Source: Pararhodobacter sp. SW119
GTDB taxonomy: Bacteria > Pseudomonadota > Alphaproteobacteria > Rhodobacterales > Rhodobacteraceae
DNA length: 64,000 nt
Reading direction: 5' to 3'
NCBI RefSeq assembly: GCF_017811755.1
Contig: NZ_JADDJF010000006.1
Span: forward strand, 1 to 64,000
Positions 27,875 to 36,910 of this stretch are shown here, one piece after another. A model generated the notes under the pieces. The model saw nothing but the letters and a program-made list of their open reading frames with translations, did not search any database and was not told where the DNA came from. A program made the translations under genes and the position numbers. Each line of letters opens with the position of its first letter. The first letter of the stretch is position 1.

Positions 27875-28225
27875 ATGACCTGCTTTTCCGCCCGTTCCCC
27901 CGCGCCCCGAACCCCCGTCTTACGCGCGCTGCCGCTACTGCTCGGCCTCTCTCTGGCCGTGACCTCACCCGCCCTGGCCCAGGAACAGGATCAGCAAGGG
28001 GACCCGCCGACCGCGCAACAACGGTTCGAGGAACTGATCGACCGCCTGATGGGCCGGTTGGAACCCGGTTTCGAATCCCTGGGCGATATGCTCGGCGATC
28101 TGAGCGGCTGGCACGCGCCCGAGATCCTGCCCAACGGCGACATCCTGATCCGCCGCCGCGATCAGCCGCCCGAGCCGCCGCCCACCGAAGACGATCCGCC
28201 GGTCACCGACCCGCTGGAACTGTGA
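27875..28225 (+). CDS. Small exported protein, unknown function
   Basis: The 116-residue protein has a signal peptide (about 1-36, ending SPALAQ). A helical part (RFEELIDRLMGRLEPGFESLGDML), HAPEILPNGDILIRRR and a Pro/Asp-rich tail follow. Relatives in this order are sometimes mislabelled AAA+ ATPase, but no ATPase motif exists. GGAGG lies nine bases before the ATG. Its last 64 bases overlap, antisense, the end of the Ppx/GppA gene. Confidence 0.7.
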   Translation: MTCFSARSPAPRTPVLRALPLLLGLSLAVTSPALAQEQDQQGDPPTAQQRFEELIDRLMGRLEPGFESLGDMLGDLSGWHAPEILPNGDILIRRRDQPPEPPPTEDDPPVTDPLEL

Positions 28226-29814
28226 ACCCCATTCTGAGCCGCGCTCATGGCGCGGGCGATTCGCACCTTGGGCGCCACGCCAAGGGTCTTTGCCAGCGCG
28301 GCGAAGCGCTGCTGCGCGACCTCGCCGAAAAGCGCTTGCAATTCGTGCCGCAGGACCAGTTCCAGCACCTTCTTCTTGGGATAGAAACGCAGCTCGCCCG
28401 CCGATTCCGGCCCGCCGATTGACAGCATCGCCCCGAAACGCATCGCCCGGCCCAGCATGATCGAATGCCGGATCTCGTCCTCGTCGAGCAGCGTCAGCAG
28501 CGGGGTCAGGCGGCTGTCGGCGCCGGCGTTCTTGTAGCGGTTCATCAGCGCCAGCCCCAGATAGACCCGGCCCTTGTGGTCCAGCCCCCCCAGATTGGCG
28601 CGCGTGGCGGTGTCGAAGCAACTTTCGGCCCGGTAATCGGGATGCGCGCGCCAATTGACATCGTGCAGCAGGCAGGCCGCCCGGACCAGCCGCAGCCGTT
28701 CCGGGCTGGCATTGCGATAGAGCGGCATCAGGAATTGATAGAGCTTGCGCCCGAAGCCGGGCAAGCGGGCGTTCGCCGCCTCGTTGAACCGGCAAGCCTC
28801 GATCAGCGGGTCGCGGCTGCGCAGCGCGTCGGGCATCTGCTCGAACAGGATCCCCTCGCGGATGCCGTAGCTCGACACGTAGATCGTCTTCGGGCGGAAC
28901 ACGCTCAGGAGTTGCCGCAGCACGACCGTCGCCAGCGGCACCAGCGACAAACGCTCGGGCGAGGTGCCGGTCGCGGTGCGCAGTTTCTTCAGGTCCTGAT
29001 CGGCCAGCCAGTCGATCGTCTTGCGGATCGATTTCGGCGTCATCTCGTATTCGTGCAGCACCGTCAGCGGATACCCGCGACGCTCCATGTCCAGCCGCGC
29101 CAGCGCCCGCCATGACCCGCCGACCAGATAGAGCGCCTGGTAGCTGGTGCCGTCGAATTCCTGCTTCAACTCCTTCAGCGTCTCGGCGATATGCGCCTTC
29201 AGCCCCTTCTTGCCGCCCGGCACCATCTGCAGGCGGAACGGCCCCAGTGCCGAGGTCACGCGCCGGCCGACCGTGTTGTCGCCGATCTCGGCCAGTTCCA
29301 TCGACGAGCCGCCCAGGTCGCAGACCAGCCCGCGCGCGCCGGGCCAGCCCAGCAGCACCCCCTGCGCCGACAGCCGGGCCTCCTCGGTGCCGTCGATCAC
29401 CAGCATCTCGATCCCGGTCGCGGCCTCGACCTCGGCCTTGAACTCGGGTCCGTCCGCGGCCTCGCGCACCGCGGCGGTGGCCACCATGGTCAGGCTGGTC
29501 AGGTGCATCTCGCGCGCCAAGAGCGCGAAGCGCTTGATCGAGGCGAGCGCGCGGGCCCGGCCCTCGGTGTTCAGCATGCCCGATTGCGACATGCCGCGCC
29601 CCAGGCCGCACATGATCTTTTCGTTGAAGAAGTACGCGGGCGAGCGGGCGGCACCGTCGAAGACCACCATCCGGACCGAGTTCGAACCGACATCAATCAC
29701 GCCGACTCGTTCCAGCGCCCGTGCTGAAGGGTCCTGAAACAGCGGTCGTCCGAAAAAGCCACGGAACGGGGTGCCGACCTGTGCGGCGGTTGCGGTGTCG
29801 CCGTCGCCGTCCAT
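28162..29814 (-). CDS. Ppx/GppA family phosphatase (exopolyphosphatase)
   Basis: This 550-residue protein has the ASKHA ATPase fold of exopolyphosphatase/guanosine-pentaphosphatase: GVIDVGSNSVRMVVFDG (about 38-54) and DLGGSSMELAEIG (about 168-180). An HD-type helical C-half includes ACLLHDVNWRAHPDYR. It probably degrades polyphosphate or pppGpp. The last 20 residues are a Ser/Gly tail produced by reading antisense through the neighbouring exported-protein gene. Confidence 0.88.
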   Translation of the reverse strand: MDGDGDTATAAQVGTPFRGFFGRPLFQDPSARALERVGVIDVGSNSVRMVVFDGAARSPAYFFNEKIMCGLGRGMSQSGMLNTEGRARALASIKRFALLAREMHLTSLTMVATAAVREAADGPEFKAEVEAATGIEMLVIDGTEEARLSAQGVLLGWPGARGLVCDLGGSSMELAEIGDNTVGRRVTSALGPFRLQMVPGGKKGLKAHIAETLKELKQEFDGTSYQALYLVGGSWRALARLDMERRGYPLTVLHEYEMTPKSIRKTIDWLADQDLKKLRTATGTSPERLSLVPLATVVLRQLLSVFRPKTIYVSSYGIREGILFEQMPDALRSRDPLIEACRFNEAANARLPGFGRKLYQFLMPLYRNASPERLRLVRAACLLHDVNWRAHPDYRAESCFDTATRANLGGLDHKGRVYLGLALMNRYKNAGADSRLTPLLTLLDEDEIRHSIMLGRAMRFGAMLSIGGPESAGELRFYPKKKVLELVLRHELQALFGEVAQQRFAALAKTLGVAPKVRIARAMSAAQNGVHSSSGSVTGGSSSVGGGSGG

Positions 29815-30035
29815 GCTGCGAATCCCCCGTGGCCGTCGCGGGGCACTCTAAGCGCCGCGCGGCGAAAGCGTCAATCGCGCCAATCGGTCGCAACCGATGT
29901 TCCCGCCGCCCGCCGTTCGTGCCGTCGCGTCGAATCCGCTTGACCGCCGCCGTCGCCCCGGCGAAGCCCGGATCATCGCCTTCACCGCCCGCGGCGACCG
30001 AAACCCCCGCGGCCGACACAGATCAGAGGACCACG

Positions 30036-30752
30036 ATGACCCCGGAGACCGACACCGAACAGAGCCTGACGGACACGCTGCGCGGCGTGACCACCGCAAC
30101 GCTGACCACGGTTCTGCTGAAGAAGGGGCTGCGCAACGTCTGGATGCGCGGCACCGTCCCGCTGACCCCCGGCCAGCCGCGGATCGTCGGACGCGCCTTC
30201 ACCCTGCGCTTCGTCCCGGCGCGCGAGGATCTGGCGACCCCGGCGAGCTGGTCCTCGCCGATCTCGACCCGCGCCGCGATCGAGGCGATGCCGGCGGGCT
30301 GCGTCTGCGTGGCCGACGCGATGGGCGTGACCGATGCGGGGATATTCGGTGACATCCTCTGCGCCCGGATGGTGAAGCGCAGCGTCGCCGCGCTGGTCAC
30401 CGACGGGGTGGTGCGCGATGCCGAGGGCGTGCGCGGCACCGGCTTGCCGGTCTGGTGCAGCGGCGTCGCCGCGCCCCCCTCGGTCGCCGGCCTGACCTTC
30501 GTGAACTGGCAGGAACCCGTCGGCTGCGGCGGCGTCGCGGTCTTTCCCGGCGACATGGTCGTGATCGACGAGGATGGCGCCGTGCTGATCCCCGCCGACC
30601 TGGTCGCCGCGGTGGCCGAGGAAGCGGTGGAACAGGAACGCCTGGAAGGCTGGATCATGTCCCAGGTCGAGGCCGGCGTACCGCTGCCCGGCCTCTATCC
30701 TGCCAATGCCGAGAACAAGGCCCGGTACGAGGCGTTCAAGGCCGGCAAGTGA
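30036..30752 (+). CDS. RraA-like protein (HMG/CHA aldolase or regulator of RNase activity)
   Basis: This 238-residue protein belongs to the RraA/4-hydroxy-4-methyl-2-oxoglutarate aldolase family. Family residues are visible in DAMGVTDAGIFGDILCARMVKR and the DGVVRDAEGV loop, followed by PGDMVVIDEDGAVLIP. Most such alphaproteobacterial proteins are more likely small-acid aldolases or decarboxylases than RNase E regulators. Convergent with a ThDP-dependent enzyme, from which it is separated by a perfect palindrome. Confidence 0.85.
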   Translation: MTPETDTEQSLTDTLRGVTTATLTTVLLKKGLRNVWMRGTVPLTPGQPRIVGRAFTLRFVPAREDLATPASWSSPISTRAAIEAMPAGCVCVADAMGVTDAGIFGDILCARMVKRSVAALVTDGVVRDAEGVRGTGLPVWCSGVAAPPSVAGLTFVNWQEPVGCGGVAVFPGDMVVIDEDGAVLIPADLVAAVAEEAVEQERLEGWIMSQVEAGVPLPGLYPANAENKARYEAFKAGK

Positions 30753-30816
30753 CACCGCGCGGCGACCCCGCGGCGACCTGGCCGCGGATCGCCGCCAGGC
30801 CCGAGGGGATGCAAGC

Positions 30817-30846
30817 GCCAAGGCGCACAAAATTGTGCGCCTTGGC
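30817..30846. terminator. Perfect 14-bp palindromic hairpin between convergent genes
   Basis: GCCAAGGCGCACAA and its exact complement are separated by two A residues. It lies 64 bases after the rraA-like stop and 106 bases beyond the stop of the ThDP-enzyme gene. There is no T-run on either strand, so it may be a bidirectional, Rho-assisted stop or an RNA-stabilising hairpin, not a classical terminator. Confidence 0.5.
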
Positions 30847-30952
30847 AAATACCTGGAATCATTACACGAACAGGCGCCGTTAACCGTAGCGAAACCTTTG
30901 GTCGGGGGCGCAAACCGCGAGTACTGGCCAACGCGCCCTTTCAGCGTGCCGG

Positions 30953-32581
30953 TCAGAGCCGCATGCGTGGCACGTCGTGCGGGTCCAGCCGCAATTCGAT
31001 CAGCAGCGGGCGGCTGCGGCTTTCGATCGCGGCCAGCGCGGCGTCCAGATCCTCGGTCGATTGCACGCACATCCCCTGTCCGCCCAGCGCGGTGGCGACA
31101 TCGGCGAAGGAGGGCCATTCGAACTGCGCCAGTCCGGGGTCCATGCCGCGATCCAGAAACTGGATATGCTCGGCCCCATAGGCGCTGTCATTGGCGACGA
31201 TGACGATCATGTCCAGCCCCAGCCGGACGGCGGTGTTGAACTCGTTCACCCCGCCCATCATGAAGCCGCCATCGCCGGTGAAATGCACCACGGGCACGCC
31301 GGGGCAGGCGATGCCGGCGCCGATCGCCTCCTGCAAGCCCAGTCCGATCGAGCCGAAATTCGCCGTCACCAGAAACCGCTTCGGATGCGGGGCCGAGATG
31401 CGGCACCAGACCTCGGTCATGAACCGCCCGCCATCGGTGGTCAGGATGCGATCCTTGGGCAGCACCTCCTCCAGCCGGTCCAGCACGTGGACGTAGTTGA
31501 CATGCCCCGTGCCCGCCTTGCCGGCGGCCTCTGTCGGATGGGCGGTCAGCGCGGCGCTGTCCAGTTCGGCGGTGAAGCCGCTGGGCGCGATCTCGGCCTC
31601 GTCCAGCCAGTGGACGATGTTGTCGGCAGTCAGCGCGGCATCGGCGACCAGCGCGGCGTCGGGGTGCAGGTTGCGCCCGATGGCGGCGGGGTCGTCGTTG
31701 ACCTGCACGATGCGCTTGCCCTTCATCAGCTTGCCGCGGTCGGTGGTGAAGGAATGCAGGCTGGCGCCAAAGGCGATGACGCAATCGGCCTTGGCGATGG
31801 CGTCATAGGCCGCCGGCGTGCTCAGCGTACCGAAGATGTCCATGTTGTAGGCGTGGTCGTTGAACAGCCCCTTGGCCTTCAGCGTGGTGGCCAGCGGCGC
31901 CTCCAGCCGGTCGGCCAGCCGTATCAGCTGCTCGCGCGCCCCGGTCGCGCCGCCCCCGGCCAGGATCACCGGTCGCCGGGCCGAGGCGATCATGCCGATG
32001 GCCTGGTCCAGGTCGTCGCCCTCGGGCACATAGGCCGGGGTGGTGAAGACCGGATGCACGACCTTGCGATGCGTCACTTCCTGCCACATGAAATCCGCCG
32101 GCATGTTCAGCACGATGGGCCGCCGCTCGACCCGCGCGCGGTAGAAGGCATGGGCGACATCCTCCGCCGCGGTCTGCGGGGTGCGCATCTGCTCGAACCC
32201 GGCGCCGGTCACCGTCACCACCTCGCGCTGGTCAATGTTCTGCAGATTCTGCGGGTTGATCACCGGCGTGTCGCCGGCCAGCAGCACCATCGGGATATGC
32301 CCGCGCGCGCCCTCGGCCAGCGCCGTGACGCAGTTGGTCAGCCCCGGCCCGTGGGTGACCGTCGCCGCGCCCACCTTGCCCGTGACATGCGTCCAGGCCA
32401 GCGCCATCAGGACCGAGCTGCCCTCGAACGCGGCGGGCACGAAGGTGCCGCCGCCGGCGCGCACGTAGTGATCGACCATGAAGAGGTTGGCATCGCCCAT
32501 CAGGCCGAACATCGTCTCGATGTCGTGGTCCAGCACGCTTTGCGCGATGGACTGGTAGACATGGGTTTTCGCCTCGGACAT
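30953..32581 (-). CDS. Thiamine-diphosphate enzyme of the acetolactate synthase family
   Basis: This 542-residue protein has the three-domain ThDP layout: the N-terminal Pyr domain with FVPAAFEGSSVLMALAW, the central domain (ILAGGGATGAREQL) and the C-terminal PP domain with GDGGFMMGGVNEFNTAVR...NDSAYG, the Mg-ThDP motif. It could be an acetolactate synthase-like, oxalyl-CoA-like or sulfo/keto-acid decarboxylase. No regulatory ilvN subunit is adjacent, so a catabolic role is more likely. A GGGAGG site precedes the ATG at 32581. Confidence 0.85.
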   Translation of the reverse strand: MSEAKTHVYQSIAQSVLDHDIETMFGLMGDANLFMVDHYVRAGGGTFVPAAFEGSSVLMALAWTHVTGKVGAATVTHGPGLTNCVTALAEGARGHIPMVLLAGDTPVINPQNLQNIDQREVVTVTGAGFEQMRTPQTAAEDVAHAFYRARVERRPIVLNMPADFMWQEVTHRKVVHPVFTTPAYVPEGDDLDQAIGMIASARRPVILAGGGATGAREQLIRLADRLEAPLATTLKAKGLFNDHAYNMDIFGTLSTPAAYDAIAKADCVIAFGASLHSFTTDRGKLMKGKRIVQVNDDPAAIGRNLHPDAALVADAALTADNIVHWLDEAEIAPSGFTAELDSAALTAHPTEAAGKAGTGHVNYVHVLDRLEEVLPKDRILTTDGGRFMTEVWCRISAPHPKRFLVTANFGSIGLGLQEAIGAGIACPGVPVVHFTGDGGFMMGGVNEFNTAVRLGLDMIVIVANDSAYGAEHIQFLDRGMDPGLAQFEWPSFADVATALGGQGMCVQSTEDLDAALAAIESRSRPLLIELRLDPHDVPRMRL

Positions 32582-32829
32582 GTCGCTGCCTCCCGTTGCT
32601 GGTGCCGCCGGCGGGCGCGGCGTTCGCCCAGGTCCATGTTCGGGCCGGAAGCCGGCGCGGGTCAAGCCGTCTGGCCTGGCCCCCGGCCTTGCTGCCCGCC
32701 GATACTTCGTTGCCGCATCGCGCGCAACGTCATGACGTGATCCCGAAGTTCCCCGCGACGCTCGCCAGCGGCGTTGCGGCAGCGCCGGATTTCCGCTAGA
32801 TCGCGCCCGGAACCCAACGGGAAACCACC

Positions 32830-34146
32830 ATGTCCGCGCCGCGAAAACTCTTCATCAAGACCTATGGCTGTCAGATGAACGTCTACGACAGCGAGCGCAT
32901 GGCCGAGGCCCTGGGCGCGTCGGGCTACGTCACCACCGAACGCGCCGAAGACGCCGACATGATCCTGCTGAACACCTGCCATATCAGGGAAAAGGCGTCG
33001 GAGAAGGTGTTTTCGGAACTGGGCCGCCTGAAGCCCCTGAAGGCCGCGAACCCGGACCTGAAGATCGGCGTCGCCGGCTGCGTCGCCCAGGCCGAGGGCG
33101 CCGAGATCCTGCGCCGCGCGCCCGTCGTCGACCTTGTCGTCGGCCCCCAGACCTACCACCGCCTGCCGGCGATGGAGGCCGAGATCCGCAAGGGCAAACG
33201 CGCCCTCGACACCGATTTCCCGGCCGAGGACAAGTTCGACCACCTGCCCCGTACCCGCCCGAAGCGCGGCCCCACCGCCTTTCTGACCGTGCAGGAAGGC
33301 TGCGACAAGTTCTGCGCCTTCTGCGTCGTCCCCTATACCCGCGGCGCCGAGGTCAGCCGCCCCGCCGACCGCCTTCTGGGCGAGGCGCGCGACCTGGTGG
33401 AGCGCGGCGTGCGCGAAATAACCCTTCTGGGGCAGAACGTTAACGCCTATCACGGTGCCGGCCCCGATGGCGACTGGTCGCTGGCGCGGCTGGTCCGCGA
33501 ACTGGCGCGGATCGACGGGTTGGAGCGCATTCGCTACACGACCTCGCATCCCAACGACATGTCCGACGACCTGATCGCCGCGCATGGCGAGGAGGCGAAA
33601 CTCATGCCATATCTGCACCTGCCGGTGCAGTCCGGCTCGGATCGCATCCTGAAGGCGATGAACCGCAAGCACACCGCCGACAGCTACCTGCGCCTGATCG
33701 AGCGTCTGCGCCGCGCCCGCCCCGACCTGCTGCTGTCGGGCGATTTCATCGTCGGCTTCCCGGTCGAGACCGAGGCGGATTTCCAGGCGACGATGGCGCT
33801 GGTTCGCGCGGTGAATTATGGTCAGGCCTATTCTTTCAAATACTCCGCCCGCCCCGGCACCCCCGCCGCCGAGCGCCCGCAACTGCCGACCGAGGTGCTG
33901 GACGACCGTCTCCAGCGCCTGCAGGCGCTGCTTTCCGACCAGCAGCGCGCCGCGCAGGAAGCGATGGTGGGGCGGGAAGTGGGGGTTCTGTTCGAGAAGC
34001 CGGGCCGGATGCCGGGCCAGATGGTCGGCAAGTCCGACCACCTGCACGCCGTGCATGTCACCGCCCCCGACCAGGCGGCGGGCGATATCCGCCGCGTGCG
34101 CATCACCGCAAGCGCCGCGAATTCACTGGCCGGTGAGTTGGTCTGA
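32830..34146 (+). CDS. miaB: tRNA-2-methylthio-N6-dimethylallyladenosine synthase MiaB
   Basis: This 438-residue radical-SAM methylthiotransferase modifies A37 of tRNAs reading UNN codons. The N-terminal UPF0004 domain has its three cluster cysteines ([25 protein letters not shown]). The radical-SAM domain has CDKFCAFC (about 158-165), and a C-terminal TRAM domain follows. First gene of the conserved miaB-phoH-ybeY-corC-lnt run. Length is normal. Confidence 0.97.
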   Translation: MSAPRKLFIKTYGCQMNVYDSERMAEALGASGYVTTERAEDADMILLNTCHIREKASEKVFSELGRLKPLKAANPDLKIGVAGCVAQAEGAEILRRAPVVDLVVGPQTYHRLPAMEAEIRKGKRALDTDFPAEDKFDHLPRTRPKRGPTAFLTVQEGCDKFCAFCVVPYTRGAEVSRPADRLLGEARDLVERGVREITLLGQNVNAYHGAGPDGDWSLARLVRELARIDGLERIRYTTSHPNDMSDDLIAAHGEEAKLMPYLHLPVQSGSDRILKAMNRKHTADSYLRLIERLRRARPDLLLSGDFIVGFPVETEADFQATMALVRAVNYGQAYSFKYSARPGTPAAERPQLPTEVLDDRLQRLQALLSDQQRAAQEAMVGREVGVLFEKPGRMPGQMVGKSDHLHAVHVTAPDQAAGDIRRVRITASAANSLAGELV

Positions 34147-34444
34147 GCGCGTGGCGCGCAGCAGCGAATCACACCATGGCCACTGCTGGAAAGGCCGGAT
34201 CACCCCCGTTTTCCGCCAGGTGATGCCCTCGCGCACAAGCCTGGCGGGCGGCGCGCTCGGTCCAGCACGTGGGCGTAACCGTCAGGTGTGACCCGGGCGC
34301 AGCATCTTGCGGTTGAATCGCCCTCAGAGCCGCCGATTTTGTAACGATCTGGCGAAATCGACGAATCCACGCTTGCCAGACCGCCTCCGCCTTGGCAGGC
34401 TGAATCCATGCCATGCCGGCACCCAATCTATGCAGGAGATCTGT

Positions 34445-35446
34445 TTGGGCATCAGCGCGCTGACCCCCCCGCTCAACACCGGCGACCCCTTGCGCACAGA
34501 GCTTGAATTCGCCGACAACCGCTTGCTGATCGATCTTTGCGGCGAACACGACCGCAACCTTGCGCGGCTCGAGAGTGAGCTGGGGGTGCAGATCCTGCGA
34601 CGCGGCAACCATCTTCAGATCATGGGCGAAGCGGCGGCGCGCGAGCGCGCGGTCGAGACGCTGCAGGCGCTCTATTCCCGTCTGGCCGAGGGGCGCTCGC
34701 TGGAGGCGGGCGACATCGACGGGGCGATTCGCCTGGGCGCCGATCCGGTCGGGCGCGAGACGCAGCTGGAGATGTTCCGCACCGGCACCATCGAGATCCG
34801 AACCCGCAAGAAGAACGTGATCCCGCGCACCAAGGCGCAGCAGGACTACACGCGCGCGCTGTTCGAGCATCCGCTGAACTTCGGCATCGGGCCGGCGGGC
34901 ACCGGCAAGACCTACATCGCCGTGGCCGCCGCCGTGCACATGTTCGCCGAGGGTCATGTCGACCGGATCATCCTGTCGCGCCCCGCGGTCGAGGCCGGCG
35001 AGCGGCTGGGCTTCCTGCCCGGAGACATGCGCGAGAAGATCGACCCCTACATGCAGCCGCTCTACGACGCGCTCAACGACTTCCTGCCCGGCCGGCAACT
35101 CGCCAAGCTGATGGAGGAGCGGCGGATCGAGATCGCGCCGCTGGCCTTCATGCGCGGGCGCACGCTGGCCAACGCCTTCGTCGTGCTGGACGAGGCGCAG
35201 AACGCGACCGAGATGCAGATGAAGATGTTCCTCACGCGTCTGGGCGAGGGATCGAACATGGTCGTCACCGGCGACCGCAGCCAGGTCGATCTGCCGCGCG
35301 GCATGCCCAGCGGGCTGGCCGCGGCCGAGCGTATCCTCAAAGACGTCAAGGGCGTGGGGTTCAGCTATTTCACCTCTGCCGACGTCGTCCGCCACCCGCT
35401 GGTTGCGCGGATCATCGAGGCCTACGAGCGAGACGAGCATCGCTGA
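34445..35446 (+). CDS. phoH: PhoH-family ATPase (YbeZ-like)
   Basis: This 333-residue PhoH ATPase works with YbeY in rRNA/RNA maturation. Walker A is GPAGTGKT (149-156); Walker B is VVLDEAQN. The TTG at 34445 is chosen because AGGAG lies six bases before it and the protein then begins MGISALTPP, close to relatives. The in-frame ATG at 34430 has no ribosome site. The 298-base gap after miaB shows nothing else recognisable. Confidence 0.93.
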   Translation: MGISALTPPLNTGDPLRTELEFADNRLLIDLCGEHDRNLARLESELGVQILRRGNHLQIMGEAAARERAVETLQALYSRLAEGRSLEAGDIDGAIRLGADPVGRETQLEMFRTGTIEIRTRKKNVIPRTKAQQDYTRALFEHPLNFGIGPAGTGKTYIAVAAAVHMFAEGHVDRIILSRPAVEAGERLGFLPGDMREKIDPYMQPLYDALNDFLPGRQLAKLMEERRIEIAPLAFMRGRTLANAFVVLDEAQNATEMQMKMFLTRLGEGSNMVVTGDRSQVDLPRGMPSGLAAAERILKDVKGVGFSYFTSADVVRHPLVARIIEAYERDEHR

Positions 35447-35448
35447 CA

Positions 35449-35976
35449 GTGCCCGTCGAGCTGAATGTCGAAGACACGCGCTGGGGGGACCTGGTGCCGC
35501 TGGCGGACGCCGCCGTCGACGCGACCCTGCGCCACCTCGGCCACGACCCGACGGGGTTCGCAGTCAGCGTGCTGGCCTGCGACGACACGCGCATCCGGGC
35601 GCTGAACGCGCGCTTCCGCGGGCAGGACAAGGCGACGAACGTCCTTTCCTGGCCGGCCGAGGATCTGTCGTCGGACATCGACGGCGCAAACCCCGCACCG
35701 CCCGACCCCGGCGCGCCCGACGACCCGGTCGAGTTGGGCGATATCGCCCTTGCGCACGAGACTTGCGCGCGCGAAGCCGCCGAGCAGGGCAAGCGGCTGA
35801 AGGATCACGCCACGCATCTGGTCGTCCACTCGGTGCTGCATCTTCTGGGCTACGATCACGAACGACCTGCCGATGCCCACTTGATGGAGGAAACCGAAAC
35901 CTTGATACTTGCACAGATGGGGATTGCAGACCCATATGCGGGACTGGACGGGCCGATTGACGGCACCGAACCTTGA
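35449..35976 (+). CDS. ybeY: Endoribonuclease/rRNA maturation factor YbeY
   Basis: This 175-residue zinc-dependent endoribonuclease is needed for 16S rRNA 3' maturation. The zinc triad His127, His131 and His137 lies in HSVLHLLGYDH; the preceding RALNARFRGQDKATNVLSWP block is intact. It starts at a GTG two bases after the phoH stop. Longer than E. coli YbeY owing to an acidic/proline insertion near residues 75-95. Confidence 0.95.
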   Translation: MPVELNVEDTRWGDLVPLADAAVDATLRHLGHDPTGFAVSVLACDDTRIRALNARFRGQDKATNVLSWPAEDLSSDIDGANPAPPDPGAPDDPVELGDIALAHETCAREAAEQGKRLKDHATHLVVHSVLHLLGYDHERPADAHLMEETETLILAQMGIADPYAGLDGPIDGTEP

Positions 35977-35997
35977 TAATGATTTCGGAAAGGACCG

Positions 35998-36906
35998 ATG
36001 ACCGATTCCAATGCCGGCTCTGACGCGGCGCGAAGCGCGCCGGACGAGCCGGACTCTTCGCCCGACGGGAATGGCCAACGGGGGCTGTTCAGTCGCCTGA
36101 TCGATGCGCTCGCCGTCTCCGATTCCAACTCCGACAGCAACGGCAGCCTGGCGCGGAGCCTTCGGCAGGTTCTGCCGGGGCTGGCCAACCTGCGCCGCCT
36201 GCGGGTCGAGGATGTCTCCGTCCCCAAGGCCGAGATCGTCGCCGTGCCGCTGGACATCTCGCGCGACGAACTGGTCGCCGTCTTTCGCGAAAGCGGTTTC
36301 TCGCGCATGCCGGTCTATGCCGAAACACTCGACAAGCCCGTCGGCTTGCTGCTGCTCAAGGATCTGGTCCTGCGACAGGGGTTCGAGCTTCAGGGCGAGG
36401 ACATGGCGCTCGAGGATCTTCTGCGGCCGCTTCTGTTCGTGCCGCCGTCGATGCCGCTCCTCGTCTTGCTGCAGAAGATGCAGACCGAACGCACCCACAT
36501 GGCGCTGATGATCGACGAATACGGCGGCGTCGACGGCCTGGTGACCATCGAGGATATCCTGGAACAGGTCGTGGGCGAGATCGACGACGAACACGACACC
36601 GAGGACGAGGTGCTCTGCCTGGAGGAAAAGCCCGGTGTGTGGCTCGTCCAGGCCCGCGCGCAGCTCGAGGATGTGGCGTCCGAGACCGGGTTCAACCTGG
36701 CCGAAGGCGTCGATGACGAGGATGTCGACACGCTGGGCGGGCTGGTCTTTGTACTGCTGGGCCGGGTGCCGGTACGCGGCGAGGTGATCCCCCATCCGGC
36801 CGGTCTGGACATCGAGGTGCTGGACGCGGACCCGCGACGCATCAAGCGGCTGCGACTTTCCGCGTCGGGCGCGGCCGGACCGCTGACCGCCAAGGCCGCG
36901 CTTTGA
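35998..36906 (+). CDS. CorC/HlyC-type CBS-domain protein
   Basis: This 302-residue cytosolic protein has a polar N-terminus, then a CBS-domain pair (about 70-190: VPKAEIVAVPLDI, EYGGVDGLVTIEDILEQVVGEI) and a C-terminal CorC_HlyC domain (about 215-285: LGGLVFVLLGRVP). Relatives are linked to magnesium/cobalt efflux or are called hemolysin-like. It has no membrane DUF21 domain. It lies between ybeY and lnt as in most alphaproteobacteria. Confidence 0.9.
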   Translation: MTDSNAGSDAARSAPDEPDSSPDGNGQRGLFSRLIDALAVSDSNSDSNGSLARSLRQVLPGLANLRRLRVEDVSVPKAEIVAVPLDISRDELVAVFRESGFSRMPVYAETLDKPVGLLLLKDLVLRQGFELQGEDMALEDLLRPLLFVPPSMPLLVLLQKMQTERTHMALMIDEYGGVDGLVTIEDILEQVVGEIDDEHDTEDEVLCLEEKPGVWLVQARAQLEDVASETGFNLAEGVDDEDVDTLGGLVFVLLGRVPVRGEVIPHPAGLDIEVLDADPRRIKRLRLSASGAAGPLTAKAAL

Positions 36907-36910
36907 GCCA

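Noticed and set aside
30871-30888. A second CtrA site (TTAACC...)
   Set aside because: Only one half-site is present, and it lies between convergent genes.
30977-32740. A 587-codon plus-strand frame
   Set aside because: Exact antisense of the ThDP enzyme gene, with a biased composition and no domain.
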